A DNA stretch of 64,000 bases from positions 248,001 to 312,000 of the forward strand of contig NZ_LHPI01000019.1 of assembly GCF_001274785.1 (NCBI RefSeq), given 5' to 3'. Below are positions 15,128 to 24,199 of the stretch, in pieces (position 1 is the stretch's first letter; every line of letters begins with the position of its first letter). The position numbers and the translations under genes were made by a program. Origin of the DNA: Vibrio hepatarius. Its GTDB lineage: Bacteria; Pseudomonadota; Gammaproteobacteria; Enterobacterales; Vibrionaceae. The notes beneath the pieces were generated by a model. That model was not told where the DNA came from and made no database searches. It saw nothing but the letters and a program-made list of their open reading frames with translations.

Positions 15128-17851
15128 ATGAGACTTTTTCGCTTTCTGAACTTCAATTTGCAAACCAAAACCGCGCTCTATTTCGCCATAGGCTTACTTG
15201 GGGTCACACTAAGTAGCTTATTCATCATTCGTTATTTCTTTTTGGTCAGCTTAGATGAGCTGGAAAGGATGGACGCAGAAGCCGCTAGAAAACAAGCGAG
15301 TAGCGTGATCAGTATGATGGTCACCAGCCAAGAAGACCATTCTTACGATTGGGCGATGTGGGACGAAACACATGAGTTACTTTCTGGCGGGGACGTCGAC
15401 GCCTATATAGAGCGCAATTTGATGGCGGAAACGCTCGATGCGTTGAACCTTGATCTTATGGTGTTTATGACACTAAAGGGTGACGTTGTCACTACTCTTT
15501 CTCGTTATGAAGGGGATAGTCATCTAGATGGGTGGATTTCTGAGTTATTGACCAACCAATATGTTGTTGGTCACATCAAAGCAATGAACCAGACGTTAGA
15601 CGACAAACGCGTCAGCAAAAGTGGTTTGGTTTGGCTTGGCGATAATATTTGGTCGGTGAGTTTAACGCCAGTCAGAAACAGTGAGGGGACATCGGCCTCT
15701 TCCGGTTGGATGATTTGGGGTCAAAATCTCTCGGCACGTTTTCCAGGGGATTACTCGAATATTCTGACTGGCAATAATGTGATTGAGAGGCTCCCTGAGT
15801 CTTACGTCAGCACTGAAGATGGTCACATCCACATAGACAAATCGGCAACAACGTTAACCGAATGGTCTGAGCTGATTGGCCTATCGGGTCAACCGATTGC
15901 TGCGCTATGCACGCAAATTGAACGCACACACTATATTAAAGGCAGTCAGTTATTTAAGTACTTGCTTGCCGCGTTTGTCGCCGCTACTACGGTTATATCA
16001 CTCATCACGTTATTGTTGTTCCGTAAAAAGGTGGCGATACGGTTTTCTGATCTGGAAAAGAACATTGAAGAGTTGTTCTCGACTCATCAACTTGAGCGTT
16101 CAGAGTCGAAAAGCAAAGATGAGCTGGATCTTTTAACGCACCTTCTTCAGGCGCTATCAAGCAACACATCGACAACTCAAGAACGTTTAAAAGATACGTT
16201 GCAAAAGTTTGAAGCTCTTTATCAGAGCCGTAATATTGCGATGGTGCTGGTACGTGACAGAGAAATTATCGATATAAATCAGACCGCATTGGAGCTTCTT
16301 GAGTACGAGAAGGAAGATGTGTTACAGCACCCGCTGGATTTGCTTTGTCCTGATAATGAAGACCAACCAGAGTGTCAGGTGGACATCATGTATCGCGAAT
16401 TTAATCGCGGTAAAAAGCACTTCGAAGCTTGTGTGTTGACCAGCAAAGGAGAGCAGGTTGAGTGTACGATTGAGACGACACTGATCCAGCATGAAGGTGA
16501 AGACGCGATCATGCTAGCGATTCAGGACCAGCGAGAGAAGAAACTGCAAGAGCAATTGATTGAGACATTGAGTGAACGAGACTACTTGTCTGAGCTTAGC
16601 AACCGTAAAGCCATTTTTGATAAAGCAAACAGCTTTATTACATCTACACCGAACCAGTTTTCCTTTATTTACATCAGTATCCCACGTTTAAAAGTCGTAT
16701 CAGAGGTGTTCGGCAACCAAATTTTCGATGATGCGATTCGCTATATCGCTTCTATGTTTGTTAATTATCTACCGCAGTTTCAGGTAGGTCGTATTAGCGT
16801 GCACGAGTTTGTTGTACTGATCCCAGACTACAAAGCGTGCGAAGAAGCAGTTCACGGTACGACCCGTGTGTTAGACGAATTGTCTTCGAAGAAACAGATC
16901 TTGGGTGTGGAACTGGACTTGAGCGCTCAAGCGGCAATGTTAGACCCTGAAATCACTCATGAAGAACTAGACTACTTACTCCAAGCAGCGGTGTATGCGG
17001 TGCAAAATGAGGCGAGTAAAGAATCGACATTAAAGATCATCAAAGTTGGTAGTGAAATCTTTGAACGCGCGAAGCTTTCTTCTGATATTTGTCGCGAGCT
17101 ACCTAACGCGATCCGCGAGCAACAAATTGTGGCGTATTATCAGCCGATTGTAGACACCAAAACCGGAGAGATTAACGGCTTTGAGGCTTTGGCACGTTGG
17201 CTTCATCCGACACTGGGTATTGTTTCGCCGGGGGTGTTCATTCCACTTGCTGAGCAGAACAACCTTGAAATCGAGCTAGGTGAATCGATTATTGAACAAG
17301 CCTGTCAGTTTATCGAAAAAGTGAATACCCAACGTGGCAACGCGAATCTTCGCCCAGTGACGGTCCACGTTAATTTGAGTTCAACGCACTTCTATCACAC
17401 CCACTTAGTGAAATACTTAGAAGAAGTCACCGCTCAGCACCAAGTTCAAGCGGGGCAGTTAGTGGTAGAGATGACAGAAAGTATGCTGATGGGTGTCGAA
17501 ACTGAAGTGATAAGCCGAATGGAAGAGATTAAGTCTCTGGGTATTCAGCTTGCGTTGGATGACTTTGGGACAGGATACTCGTCGTTCAGTACTTTGTGCA
17601 GTTTCCCGCTGGATATCGTTAAGCTGGATAAGTCTTATATCGATCAGTTGGACCAAAACGAGCGGGCTAAAATTCTTATCCGTAATATCGTTAAAATGGC
17701 GCAGGAACTTGGTTTGACCACAGTCGCGGAAGGCGTTGAAACGGCGTCTCAGGTACGTAAGTTGAGAAACTGGAACATCGAAGAGATTCAGGGGTTTTAT
17801 TTCTATAAACCGATGCCAGTGGAAGAGGCGTTCGTTATCGCTCAGCGATAG
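15128..17851 (+). CDS. CHASE4-PAS-GGDEF-EAL protein, predicted c-di-GMP phosphodiesterase
   Basis: 907 residues. Membrane segments near residues 16-40 and 275-295 bracket a periplasmic CHASE4-like domain with its YDWAMWD signature (73-79). A HAMP-like/coiled linker and a PAS domain (about 350-480) follow. The GGDEF domain (about 490-640) is degenerate: the motif reads SVHEF (557-561), so cyclase activity is not expected. The EAL domain is intact: EAL 686-688, NLSS, EMTES, LDDFGTGYSS and EGVE all present, so it should hydrolyse c-di-GMP. No clear Shine-Dalgarno precedes the ATG. The start is kept because the N-terminal membrane helix begins there. Monocistronic, closed by a bidirectional terminator. 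Confidence 0.88.
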   Translation: MRLFRFLNFNLQTKTALYFAIGLLGVTLSSLFIIRYFFLVSLDELERMDAEAARKQASSVISMMVTSQEDHSYDWAMWDETHELLSGGDVDAYIERNLMAETLDALNLDLMVFMTLKGDVVTTLSRYEGDSHLDGWISELLTNQYVVGHIKAMNQTLDDKRVSKSGLVWLGDNIWSVSLTPVRNSEGTSASSGWMIWGQNLSARFPGDYSNILTGNNVIERLPESYVSTEDGHIHIDKSATTLTEWSELIGLSGQPIAALCTQIERTHYIKGSQLFKYLLAAFVAATTVISLITLLLFRKKVAIRFSDLEKNIEELFSTHQLERSESKSKDELDLLTHLLQALSSNTSTTQERLKDTLQKFEALYQSRNIAMVLVRDREIIDINQTALELLEYEKEDVLQHPLDLLCPDNEDQPECQVDIMYREFNRGKKHFEACVLTSKGEQVECTIETTLIQHEGEDAIMLAIQDQREKKLQEQLIETLSERDYLSELSNRKAIFDKANSFITSTPNQFSFIYISIPRLKVVSEVFGNQIFDDAIRYIASMFVNYLPQFQVGRISVHEFVVLIPDYKACEEAVHGTTRVLDELSSKKQILGVELDLSAQAAMLDPEITHEELDYLLQAAVYAVQNEASKESTLKIIKVGSEIFERAKLSSDICRELPNAIREQQIVAYYQPIVDTKTGEINGFEALARWLHPTLGIVSPGVFIPLAEQNNLEIELGESIIEQACQFIEKVNTQRGNANLRPVTVHVNLSSTHFYHTHLVKYLEEVTAQHQVQAGQLVVEMTESMLMGVETEVISRMEEIKSLGIQLALDDFGTGYSSFSTLCSFPLDIVKLDKSYIDQLDQNERAKILIRNIVKMAQELGLTTVAEGVETASQVRKLRNWNIEEIQGFYFYKPMPVEEAFVIAQR

Positions 17852-17871
17852 TCGGTGGTATATCTCACCAT

Positions 17872-17902
17872 AAAAAAGTAGCCCAATACGGGCTACTTTT
17901 TA
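17872..17902. terminator. bidirectional terminator between the EAL and DUF2058 genes
   Basis: AAAAAAGTAGCCC (17872-17884) and GGGCTACTTTTTA (17890-17902) pair around AATAC. T runs on both strands suit the two convergent genes. Confidence 0.85.
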
Positions 17903-17926
17903 CTTTGGGGGATGGGCTGGTGGTGA

Positions 17927-18448
17927 TTACCACATTAGGTCGTCTGGTACGACAAAATCCGCGTACGGGTCATCCTCGTCAACCGCATCCGATTCAGTTT
18001 CGTTTTGTGCAATGATCACTTGCTCATCACGTTGTGCAATCTTGTTTGCCACACTGCTCGGAATCACTACATAACTTTCTTCATAACGCGCAATTGCAAG
18101 AATGCCTTTAACAAGCTGGTCGCGGACAAGGGCTGGTGTGTAAAGTGACTTAACCAGTGTTCCATCGGTAAAGTTGTATTTAATGTCACCGTCAGCCAAA
18201 TCAATTTTATTCATCTCGATCAACTGCTTGATTTGAGCCTGAACTTCTTTACTTAAGCGCTGCTCTTTCTGTTGCGTGCTGAGCTCTTTATCACGCTGTT
18301 GTTGCAGGCGTTTGTTCTCTTCAACTGCGGCTTTCACTTCACGTGCTTGAACGCGAGATTTTTTGGAGCCTTTCTTCGCTTTTTTCAGCTTCTTCTCATT
18401 CACCAAGCCAGCTTTTAGCATCTGCTCTTGTAGCGTTAGTTTTGCCAT
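17927..18448 (-). CDS. yaiL: DUF2058 (YaiL-like) protein
   Basis: 173 residues. Residues 15-75 are a very basic, Lys/Arg/Gln-rich coiled helix (KKLKKAKKGSKKSR and QQQRDKE patches), followed by a compact domain with KYNFTDGTLVKSLY and an acidic C-terminus. This matches the DUF2058/YaiL family, annotated as nucleoprotein or polynucleotide-associated; nucleic-acid binding is plausible from the basic helix but unproven. It diverges from rof, which also acts on RNA-linked functions, though no functional tie can be read from sequence. Confidence 0.82.
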   Translation of the reverse strand: MAKLTLQEQMLKAGLVNEKKLKKAKKGSKKSRVQAREVKAAVEENKRLQQQRDKELSTQQKEQRLSKEVQAQIKQLIEMNKIDLADGDIKYNFTDGTLVKSLYTPALVRDQLVKGILAIARYEESYVVIPSSVANKIAQRDEQVIIAQNETESDAVDEDDPYADFVVPDDLMW

Positions 18449-18631
18449 GATTAATCCGTTTTTTCCAATTTGTCCGCATTGTATAAGGACAGCGAAATCA
18501 AATAAAGAATAGCAGGAAAGATTCCTTCTTTTTCACCAGTCTATTCTCTAACCTTGAGGGATAAGAGATAGCATTAGAGCGCAATCTGGGCGTAAAGTAG
18601 CCCCACCACCACCGAAAATAGGAAAACGTTA

Positions 18632-18880
18632 ATGATAAGCTGCAATGAATATGACTACATCGAAATCGCGTGTATGTATCGTTACCCAATTAAACTGACA
18701 CTCAAGTCTGGTGAGGTGTTGGAGTGTGTTGCTCTGGATACTGCACGCAATAACGTTCGTAAAGAGTGCATAAAAGTCGAACAAAACGGCGAGCACACGT
18801 TGATTGAGCTCGATTCGCTCGTTAGTTTAGACGTACTGGTCGCTAATCCTCATTTTCAGTCGGTGCGCTTTTCACAATAA
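18632..18880 (+). CDS. rof: Rho-binding antiterminator
   Basis: 82 residues resembling Rof (YaeO): CNEYDYIEIACMYRYPIKL at the N-terminus, then a small Sm-like beta barrel with LKSGEVLECVALDT and EHTLIELDSL. E. coli Rof binds the Rho hexamer near its primary RNA site and reduces Rho-dependent termination. An AGG about 11 bases upstream supports the start. It is divergent from DUF2058. Confidence 0.83.
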   Translation: MISCNEYDYIEIACMYRYPIKLTLKSGEVLECVALDTARNNVRKECIKVEQNGEHTLIELDSLVSLDVLVANPHFQSVRFSQ

Positions 18881-19198
18881 GAGGTAGACCGAAGCTGTTG
18901 TTGCGTATAGATGCCACTGCTTAATAGATGAGTGGAGGGCTGTTAGGTGAATTTAGTTTCATACGCAAATGTTGATACTTGACGATATTCTCTCGGCTCC
19001 TTTCGTGACGGAGTACGGCAAAATTTCCCATCGATACAAATAAAATTCATTGTACGCTGTGCTCTAAAGCACAAATGCTCACACAAGTTGGTGATCTGGC
19101 TGCAAAACTTTAGTTCTTAGCTATGCTCAAAATAGAGAGTAAGTTTGCGTTTGAATCCACGTGCAAACTTTACGTGGTAGAACCAATAGCGAGCAGAT
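18881..19198. other. 318-base intergenic region upstream of the REC-HDOD operon
   Basis: No ORF of note. Two small inverted repeats are visible: TGTGCT/AGCACA near 19058-19073 and CCACGT/ACGTGG (19157-19162 and 19172-19177), the latter 21 bases before the first gene of the signalling operon. No c-di-GMP riboswitch motif was found. It presumably holds the operon promoter, but I cannot point to convincing -35/-10 boxes. Confidence 0.4.
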
Positions 19199-20350
19199 AT
19201 GGCAAGTAGTGGTTTTCATGTTCTGTACATTGACGATGATAAATTCATGTTGAAAGCGGCCAGTCGACTGTTGAGACGACTCAGGCCTGAATGGTCTGTT
19301 ACGCTAATTGAAGAGCCGATTTCATGGCTGAACTATGTGACGTCGCATTCCATATCTCCAGATTTAGTTCTTTGTGATTTACTGATGCCGGGAATCAGAG
19401 GGGACGAGCTACTGGTTCAAGTGCGTAAACAGTTTCCCAATAGCACACGAGCTTTGATTACTGGTGATACTACGGTCGAGATTGATGCGCTTAGCAACAA
19501 CTGGACGCACTTCATCTTACCTAAACCGTTCACTGAGAAAGACTTCGAGCTGGTCTTAACGTGTGCTGAGCGTTTAAGAACGTTTCCATTTTCTTCTTTG
19601 TGCCGAGAAAAGCTAGCAGGTATCGAATCCTTGCCTGTTATGCCCAGCATCGTCAAACAACTTGAACGTTGCATTAAAGATGACCAATGCGGTTGTGCTG
19701 AGTTTGCACAAATAGTGGCAAATGAACCTCCGTTGGTCGGCCAAGTCCTCAAAGCGGCTAACTCTGCTTATTTTGGATTTGAAACGCAAACCAGCTCTCT
19801 CAACACCGCCGTATCAAGGCTGGGTATGAGTGTTGTGAGCGCTTTTGCACTTGCGATGTTGAGTCGCCATTGTTTTAAACGACTGAATAATACCGAACAT
19901 GAACGCATAGTGCTGCATCATCGGGATCTTGCTAGCGTCTCAGTGACTATTGCTAAGATGCTCGGGTGGGATAGTGAACAGCAAGAGAAATTGTATTTGG
20001 TCTGTTTACTCTCTGCTATTGGCAAATTGACCTTGCGAGAAATGGGGTACGTACCAGAAGTCTGCAAGGAAAATCCACTGGCTTTACAGCATCAGTACCA
20101 AGATAGTGATGTTATCAGTGCCTATGTTTTGATTTTGTGGGGCTATGATTTAAAAGTTGCCGAAGCCGTATTGGAGTTAGGTCGCGCCAAGCTTGGTGAA
20201 GATCCAACCCACTGGGGCATCTGCCACATTGCTAAGTTTGCTAATACTTTTCTAGAGGCGCAGTCAGAAGCGTCATTGAATGATTGGCATGATTCATTGC
20301 CTGATAAACTCGTCATGTTGTCTAAACCTTTGTTATCACCAGTAGAGTAG
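19199..20350 (+). CDS. response regulator with HDOD domain
   Basis: 383 residues. A receiver domain (1-120) has the acidic pair in YIDDD, phospho-acceptor Asp 60 in LVLCDLLMP and the conserved lysine in ILPKPF. An HDOD domain (about 130-330) follows with the typical LPVMPSIVKQLE start and the PPLVGQVLKAANSAYFG motif. HDOD domains are catalytically silent relatives of HD phosphohydrolases that act as protein-interaction or c-di-GMP-linked signalling modules. First gene of a five-gene signalling cluster, 9 bases ahead of the CheY-like gene. No convincing Shine-Dalgarno before the ATG. Confidence 0.86.
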   Translation: MASSGFHVLYIDDDKFMLKAASRLLRRLRPEWSVTLIEEPISWLNYVTSHSISPDLVLCDLLMPGIRGDELLVQVRKQFPNSTRALITGDTTVEIDALSNNWTHFILPKPFTEKDFELVLTCAERLRTFPFSSLCREKLAGIESLPVMPSIVKQLERCIKDDQCGCAEFAQIVANEPPLVGQVLKAANSAYFGFETQTSSLNTAVSRLGMSVVSAFALAMLSRHCFKRLNNTEHERIVLHHRDLASVSVTIAKMLGWDSEQQEKLYLVCLLSAIGKLTLREMGYVPEVCKENPLALQHQYQDSDVISAYVLILWGYDLKVAEAVLELGRAKLGEDPTHWGICHIAKFANTFLEAQSEASLNDWHDSLPDKLVMLSKPLLSPVE

Positions 20351-20359
20351 GAGGAAGCT

Positions 20360-20728
20360 ATGTCGTCCGTTTCGATTACTATTGTTGATGACTCCAAAAT
20401 GTCGAGGAAAGCGGTTATCCGCGCACTTCCTCCGGAGTTAAGCGACAACGTACATGAAGCTGCTAATGGATTAGAAGCGTTGGAAAAGTTTCGTGAAGGC
20501 AAAGCTGATGTGATGTTTTTGGACTTAACCATGCCAGAGATGGATGGGTTTGAAGTCCTTTCTGAGTTAAAAAAACAGGCCGCGAGAAACTTTGTGTTCG
20601 TCATTAGCGCTGATATCCAACCAGCATCCCAACAAAAAGTTATGGAACTTGGGGCGGTTTCGTTTCTGAAAAAACCGTTAGACGCATCCTCATTGCGAGA
20701 GCTGTTACATGAGGTAGGCCTGATATGA
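20360..20728 (+). CDS. single-domain CheY-like response regulator
   Basis: 122 residues, receiver domain only. Asp 10-Asp 11 form the acidic pocket, Asp 55 in MFLDLTMPEMDG is the phosphorylation site, and lysine in FLKKPLD completes the active site. It has no output domain, so it should act by protein contact or as a phosphate sink. GGAGG lies just upstream. Its last 4 bases overlap the CheC-like gene start (ATGA), a strong hint that the two proteins work together. Confidence 0.88.
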   Translation: MSSVSITIVDDSKMSRKAVIRALPPELSDNVHEAANGLEALEKFREGKADVMFLDLTMPEMDGFEVLSELKKQAARNFVFVISADIQPASQQKVMELGAVSFLKKPLDASSLRELLHEVGLI

Positions 20729-21309
20729 ATCAAATACTCAGTGCTGATCACGAAGACTCTCTCAAAGAGTTACTCAATATCTCAATGGGGCAAGCTGCAT
20801 GTAAACTTGCCATGTTATCTAACCACCCAGTGACGTTAACCGTCCCCAGTGTTGATCTTGCATCGCCTGAGAGGTTAATGGAAATGTTTGGTGATCTTGA
20901 CGAGTACTACTTCACGCGCCAACCCTTCTTTGGACAGATGGCAGGGGAAGTGATAACCCAGTTGACCAAGCAAGGTGGGAGAACTCTCGCGGGTGAGTTG
21001 CTTGCTCTTAACGATGAGGACGCGATGGATAGTCAAACATTTAAAGACTGCCTATTGGAGATCTCAAACATTTTGTCAGGCGCAAGCTTGAGAGGGTTAT
21101 GTGAGCAAATTCAGTTAGCGACAAGAACTCAACCTCCTGTCATGTATTCGCCAGCGCGCCAACCGATACCAAAGAACAAATGGAAGCAAGCGCTTGTGCT
21201 GCACGTGTCGTTTCTCGTTGAGTCCGTAAGTTTTGAAACCAAGACCATTATTTGTTTTTCAGAAGATGGATTTAATGTCGTGGTTAAGCGGTTGGATGAA
21301 TGGCTCTAG
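20725..21309 (+). CDS. CheC-like phosphatase
   Basis: 194 residues. It contains both copies of the CheC-family signature D/S-x3-E-x2-N: Asp 11, Glu 15, Asn 18 in DSLKELLN and Asp 108, Glu 112, Asn 115 in DCLLEISN. In CheC and CheX these residues dephosphorylate CheY-P. CheC is common in Firmicutes and archaeal chemotaxis but not in standard Vibrio chemotaxis clusters; no chemotaxis genes surround it. The overlap with the CheY-like gene makes that protein the obvious substrate. Confidence 0.82.
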   Translation: MNQILSADHEDSLKELLNISMGQAACKLAMLSNHPVTLTVPSVDLASPERLMEMFGDLDEYYFTRQPFFGQMAGEVITQLTKQGGRTLAGELLALNDEDAMDSQTFKDCLLEISNILSGASLRGLCEQIQLATRTQPPVMYSPARQPIPKNKWKQALVLHVSFLVESVSFETKTIICFSEDGFNVVVKRLDEWL

Positions 21310-21321
21310 GAAGGAGAGATT

Positions 21322-22632
21322 ATGAAAGCAAAGTTAGCACTCTCGGATTTGCTGAATCAACTGTCTGTGGCCATATGTATCGTTCGTAAAGACTACACCA
21401 TTGCTATGGCGAATGCCTATTTTCAGACTCGTTCTGGATTAGCGAAAGAGGATATAGTTGGCAAGAACGTCCTGACAGTGTTCCCTGATGGGGCGTCTGT
21501 ATTGAAGAGAAAGATTGATACCGCTTTTGTGATCGAATCGCCCAGCTTTTCTTCGTGGGAGCAAGCGCCTCACGTACTGCCATTCCAATCTTCTCGCCAA
21601 GTCTCGGGGCAAGAAGATGAAATGTTCCAGAACCTAGAGTTTATCCCAATTCACACTCAGGATGGTTCGCTCGACCACGTGTGCATTTGTGTTTATGACT
21701 TGACGACTCAGGCGTGTCAGCAAAATGAACTGACGACATTATCACGCCGTCTTCGTCGTGAGCAGAATGAGCTGAAAAAAACACTGATCAACTTGAAAAA
21801 GGCTCAGAGCCAATTACTACAATCCGAAAAAATGGCCTCTATTGGTCAACTATCGGCGGGCATTGCCCATGAGATCAACAATCCATTGGGTTTCATTACA
21901 TCGAATATTCAGACGCTAGATGACTACTTTCGCAAGATTACGGAAGTAGTGAAATCGTTAGAGCAGGTAATTGATGATACGGACGATGAAGCGCTAGTTG
22001 CCAAGAAGCGCATGTTGATGGAGCAGTCGCAATTAGCTTATGTGCTAGAAGATGTCACGGATTTGATTTCAGAGTCACTTGAAGGTTCATCACGCGTTAT
22101 GGCAATCGTGAAAAATCTTAAAGAGTTTTCTCATGCCGATGATTCAGAATGGGCGTACAGCGACTTATGTCAGGGCTTAGATTCCACACTACGCATCATT
22201 AACAACGAAATTAAATACACAGCAACGGTTGAGCGCGAATATGACGACGAACTGCCTCTTGTCTATTGTCAACCTATGCAGCTCAATCAGGTCTTCCTTA
22301 ACCTTCTGGTCAATGCGAGCCAAGCGATCAAGGAAAATGGGGTTATTCGAGTTAGCTTGCAATCAATTAACGACGACAATGTTCAAATTAAGATTCAAGA
22401 CAATGGCACAGGAATACCTGAAGAGAACTTGAGTAATATATTCGAACCCTTTTTTACCACCAAGCCTGTTGGTCATGGGACCGGATTAGGACTGTCGGTT
22501 TCCTATGGAATCATCAAAGAGCATAAAGGCAAGATTGAGGTTGAGAGTGAAGTCGGAGTAGGGACGACGTTTACGGTTACCCTTCCGGTCCATAAAACGA
22601 ACGAACAAGAAGCGCAAGCGGTGGCTAAGTAA
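21322..22632 (+). CDS. PAS-domain sensor histidine kinase (soluble)
   Basis: 436 residues with no membrane segment. A PAS domain (about 10-130) is followed by a coiled coil, a HisKA-type dimerisation helix with His 183 in AGIAHEINNPLG, and an HATPase domain (about 300-425) with the N box NLLVNASQAI, G1 DNGTGI and G2 GTGLGLSVSYG. It should be a cytoplasmic kinase sensing an internal cue such as redox state or a ligand. AGGAGAG lies before the start, 12 bases after the CheC-like gene. Likely phosphate acceptors are the three receiver proteins of the cluster. Confidence 0.88.
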   Translation: MKAKLALSDLLNQLSVAICIVRKDYTIAMANAYFQTRSGLAKEDIVGKNVLTVFPDGASVLKRKIDTAFVIESPSFSSWEQAPHVLPFQSSRQVSGQEDEMFQNLEFIPIHTQDGSLDHVCICVYDLTTQACQQNELTTLSRRLRREQNELKKTLINLKKAQSQLLQSEKMASIGQLSAGIAHEINNPLGFITSNIQTLDDYFRKITEVVKSLEQVIDDTDDEALVAKKRMLMEQSQLAYVLEDVTDLISESLEGSSRVMAIVKNLKEFSHADDSEWAYSDLCQGLDSTLRIINNEIKYTATVEREYDDELPLVYCQPMQLNQVFLNLLVNASQAIKENGVIRVSLQSINDDNVQIKIQDNGTGIPEENLSNIFEPFFTTKPVGHGTGLGLSVSYGIIKEHKGKIEVESEVGVGTTFTVTLPVHKTNEQEAQAVAK

Positions 22633-22693
22633 AAGCATATTGATAAGCCGTTAACGCTTAGCTGAAAAATAACTAATTAAATCAGTCTTATAC

Positions 22694-22709
22694 CATTCAT
22701 GGATGAATG
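22694..22709. promoter_or_regulatory. 16-base perfect palindrome upstream of the REC-HD-GYP gene
   Basis: CATTCATGGATGAATG is self-complementary. It lies 40 bases ahead of the last gene of the signalling cluster, in the only sizeable gap (116 bases) of the operon, so it could be an operator for a separate promoter or an RNA hairpin. Confidence 0.35.
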
Positions 22710-22748
22710 TAATGTATTTCTAACACACTGTGTTGCAGGAGCCGATAT

Positions 22749-24053
22749 ATGAACGACGACCTGAACTCTCCAACAGAAAAATTGAAGCTGTTGCTACTGG
22801 ACGATGAACCAGACATTTTGAAGTCTCTGACTCGGGTTCTGAGATATGACTACGATGTGGTGTCCTTTACTTGTGGGCAAGAAGCATTGGATCATCTAGC
22901 GGATAACGATGTGTCGATCATTATCTCTGATATGCGAATGCCTGAAATGGATGGGGCGGAATTTCTGACCAAAGCAAAAGTGATAAAACCTGATTCTATC
23001 CGTTTTTTGCTGACAGGTTACAGTGATATTGAATCAACGATCCGTGCGGTAAATGGTGGAGGTATTCAGACTTACCTCGCTAAGCCGTGGGATAATGAGA
23101 GCTTAAAGCAGACACTATCACAGGCATCAGAGCTGTTTCAGTTACGCTTGCAGAAACAGGCGTTAACCGAAGAGCTGCAACAAAAAAACCAACAGTTGAG
23201 CGAGTGGAACAACGTATTAGAAGACAAAGTGAAACAGCGAACGGCTGCCTTGCAAGAATCGAACAAAAAGCTGGAAGCCTTGTTGGCTAATCGTACCCGC
23301 ACATTTAAAGATATCCTCGCTGCGTTGTCTGCCATCATACAACACGCGACAGGACAGCCGCATAAACAGAACGATCGTATTGCCGAGTATACTAAACTCA
23401 TAGCAATTCGAATGGCGTTGTCAGAAGCACAAGTGACACAATGTTATTTGAGTGCGCTTTTACACGAAATTGGGCTAATTGAGCGAAGTGATACTCACAA
23501 TGTAAGGCACAATACTGCACGCTCTGATGGTACTCAAATTCGTTGGGCACCACCTGCGAATGCAGAAGTTGGTGCGATTATTATTGGTCAGATCAAACGC
23601 TTCGCCCCTTTGGTGGATATCATTCGTCACCAAGACGAAAACTTTGATGGTACCGGGAGCCCCGATCATTTAGCGGGCGATGCTATCCCAATCGGTGCGC
23701 GTATTATACGTGTCGTTAAGAACTATGAGTTTTTTGTCTCTAGTGAACAAAACTCTGGTCGCTTAAAACCAAGTAGCGCTCGAGCTTTCTTAAGTCAGAA
23801 TGCGGGAGGGTTGTATGACCCTGATGTTGTTAAGCATTTCATTGACGTATTAAAACACGATGTTGAACAGTCGAATGTTGACCTTTGTGTTGGTCTGGAT
23901 GAACTGAAGATCGGCGCGGTTTTAAAGCAAGACGTTTACCATCCAAATGGACAAATGATGCTATCAGCAGGACAAGAAATTACTTCCGCAATGTTGAGTC
24001 GATTGAAGCAAATTGAAGCTTCCGTATCGGTGCCCATCGCTGTTTATATTTAG
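22749..24053 (+). CDS. response regulator with degenerate HD-GYP domain
   Basis: 434 residues. The receiver domain (1-125; phospho-acceptor Asp 61 in IISDMRMPEMDG, lysine in YLAKPW) is joined by a long coiled coil (about 135-185) to an HD-GYP-like domain (190-340). Key residues are changed: HDIGK reads HEIGL (His 239, Glu 240), HHE reads HQDE and GYP reads GSP (Gly 303 to Pro 305). Loss of the metal-ligand aspartate suggests weak or no c-di-GMP hydrolysis; it may be a binding or scaffold protein. A C-terminal stretch (340-434) of unknown fold remains. GCAGGAG precedes the start. V. cholerae carries a similar response regulator as I recall. Confidence 0.82.
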   Translation: MNDDLNSPTEKLKLLLLDDEPDILKSLTRVLRYDYDVVSFTCGQEALDHLADNDVSIIISDMRMPEMDGAEFLTKAKVIKPDSIRFLLTGYSDIESTIRAVNGGGIQTYLAKPWDNESLKQTLSQASELFQLRLQKQALTEELQQKNQQLSEWNNVLEDKVKQRTAALQESNKKLEALLANRTRTFKDILAALSAIIQHATGQPHKQNDRIAEYTKLIAIRMALSEAQVTQCYLSALLHEIGLIERSDTHNVRHNTARSDGTQIRWAPPANAEVGAIIIGQIKRFAPLVDIIRHQDENFDGTGSPDHLAGDAIPIGARIIRVVKNYEFFVSSEQNSGRLKPSSARAFLSQNAGGLYDPDVVKHFIDVLKHDVEQSNVDLCVGLDELKIGAVLKQDVYHPNGQMMLSAGQEITSAMLSRLKQIEASVSVPIAVYI

Positions 24054-24083
24054 CTACGCCAAGTTTTAATCCGCAATTTTTCT

Positions 24084-24117
24084 CCCCTTGAACCTAATTG
24101 AAGTTAGATTCAAGGGG
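24084..24117. terminator. hairpin between convergent signalling genes
   Basis: CCCCTTGAA (24084-24092) pairs perfectly with TTCAAGGGG (24109-24117), with an inner CTAA/TTAG extension. It lies between the ends of the REC-HD-GYP operon and the opposing histidine kinase. The T tract is lacking on the exit side of both strands, so it is an imperfect terminator. Confidence 0.55.
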
Positions 24118-24199
24118 CTCATTGTAACTGAGAGACGGATAAAGCCAGCTTCTTACTCTATTTGTTCAGACGTTCAGATATATAAGCACGTAAGGTGGA

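Noticed and set aside
18881..19198. c-di-GMP riboswitch ahead of the signalling operon
   Set aside because: The conserved core words of GEMM riboswitches are absent here and elsewhere in the window.
20143..20751. 202-codon antisense ORF over the REC-HDOD and CheY-like genes
   Set aside because: Both plus-strand genes have clear domains here; the antisense reading is Ser/Asn-rich and is a shadow.
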